Assembly: GCA_017438845.1 (NCBI GenBank) | Contig: JAFRUO010000021.1 | Location: 124,001 to 188,000, forward strand | Length of the DNA: 64,000 nucleotides | DNA from: Clostridia bacterium | GTDB lineage: Bacteria > Bacillota > Clostridia > Oscillospirales > Acutalibacteraceae | Direction: 5' to 3' | The notes under the pieces: generated by a model | Told to the model about the DNA's origin: nothing | Seen by the model: the letters and a program-made list of their open reading frames with translations, nothing else | Databases searched by the model: none | Translations under genes and position numbers: made by a program | In this document: piece by piece, positions 63,541-64,000 of the stretch | Numbering within the stretch: position 1 is the first letter of the stretch | How the letters are laid out: every line of letters starts with the position of its first letter

Positions 63541-64000
63541 ATGAGATTTTGTCAAAGCTGCGGCGCTCCCGTGACGAACGATGAAAGCCTGTTTTGCGAT
63601 TCCTGCGGAGCAAGGCTTGAACAGCCGACTCCCGAGCCCGAGCCGTCAGCCGAATACTATCAGGACGAATACTATGAGCCTGCGGCGGAAAACGCCGTTT
63701 CGGGACTTAAGAACAAAATAATACTAATCGTGCTCGGCGCAGTGCTTGCAGTTGTAATATTAATGGGCGCAATTATAATCGGCACCTATTCCTCGGCGCA
63801 GAAGAGCCTTAAAAACCGTGATTACGACAAGGCAATTTCGCAGTTTGAGCGTTTTCCGTTTTTCTCGTCAAAGGCTGAGGACGTAAGACTTATGCAGGCA
63901 AACGAGCTTTTAAAGGATGACAAATACTTTGAAGCCGCCCGTGAGCTTGTAAAGTGCAATTCCTCAAAGGCTGACACGGAGCTTGACCGTTGCACGGAGG
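63541..64000 (+). CDS. zinc-ribbon, membrane and TPR-like protein (cut by the window edge)
   Basis: At least 153 residues. The N-terminal zinc ribbon is CQSCGAPVTNDESLFCDSCG (residues 4-23), followed by an acidic Pro/Tyr-rich linker, one membrane segment (IILIVLGAVLAVVILMGAIII, near 60-80) and the beginning of helical repeats (SLKNRDYDKAISQFERFPFF, DDKYFEAARELVKC) with TPR spacing. AGGGGG precedes the ATG. The frame is open at base 64000. Function unknown. Confidence 0.8.
   Translation, partial: MRFCQSCGAPVTNDESLFCDSCGARLEQPTPEPEPSAEYYQDEYYEPAAENAVSGLKNKIILIVLGAVLAVVILMGAIIIGTYSSAQKSLKNRDYDKAISQFERFPFFSSKAEDVRLMQANELLKDDKYFEAARELVKCNSSKADTELDRCTE

Overview
The window is the replication-origin region of a low-to-mid GC Clostridia chromosome, most likely a gut Ruminococcaceae/Oscillospirales member. 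The evidence is the gene order rpmH-rnpA-yidD-yidC-jag-mnmE-mnmG-rsmG-noc-parA-parB on one side and dnaA-dnaN-yaaA-recF-remB-gyrB-gyrA on the other, lipoproteins with Thr/Glu-rich linkers, a secreted hydrolase ending in a type I dockerin, a two-gene SufCB-type Fe-S cassette and purely sigma-A-like promoters. This placement is inference from content; no 16S rRNA or tRNA gene was seen.

Layout. From 1 to 19405 every gene is on the minus strand; from 19817 to 36208 every gene is on the plus strand. Transcription therefore diverges from the origin at the dnaA/rpmH junction and follows replication in both arms. Left arm, outward: dnaA, dnaN, yaaA, recF, remB, gyrB, gyrA; a CPBP protease-tadA-mrp operon; and a long glyA-ANTAR-dapF-ddh-purB-RING/DUF2628-galU operon with a promoter before glyA and a terminator after galU; then hpf. 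Right arm: the rpmH-to-jag operon; mnmE-mnmG-rsmG; noc; then parA, an unknown lipoprotein, parB and serS. Two parS palindromes lie here (23923 and 27621). Next come a candidate structured small RNA (31557-31687), a HAD phosphatase, a copper ATPase with its CopZ-like chaperone, and a cobalamin riboswitch controlling a DUF4430 lipoprotein and an ECF S component.

Beyond 36 kb orientation becomes mixed: a GDPD-like protein, a kinase-like ATPase, gap, a three-gene sortase cassette (anchored surface protein, sortase, membrane protein), glycogen phosphorylase with a lysine-rich tail, a transglutaminase-like membrane protein, rpsO, pnp with a long leader hairpin, an EF-G-like GTPase, a DUF3048 lipoprotein, the DUF951-prfA-TPR-tsaC-coaE-slt-M18 peptidase operon, an S1-domain protein, the dockerin hydrolase, sufCB, a cell-wall amidase lipoprotein, and a zinc-ribbon membrane protein cut by the right edge.

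Main points of interest. (1) The dnaA-dnaN spacer carries four exact and two one-mismatch copies of TGTTTAAAA (reverse TTTTAAACA) and no TTATCCACA, while DnaA reads GGKTHTTV where the family has GGRDHTTV; the box and its reader may have changed together. (2) A promoter-to-terminator RNA gene with closed 5'/3' ends and two internal hairpins sits between serS and the HAD gene. (3) A sortase is translationally overlapped with its probable single substrate, whose signal reads VAKTG rather than LPxTG. (4) The riboswitch/DUF4430/ECF-S set looks like a compact corrinoid capture and uptake unit. (5) A lipoprotein gene lies inside the chromosome-partition operon.
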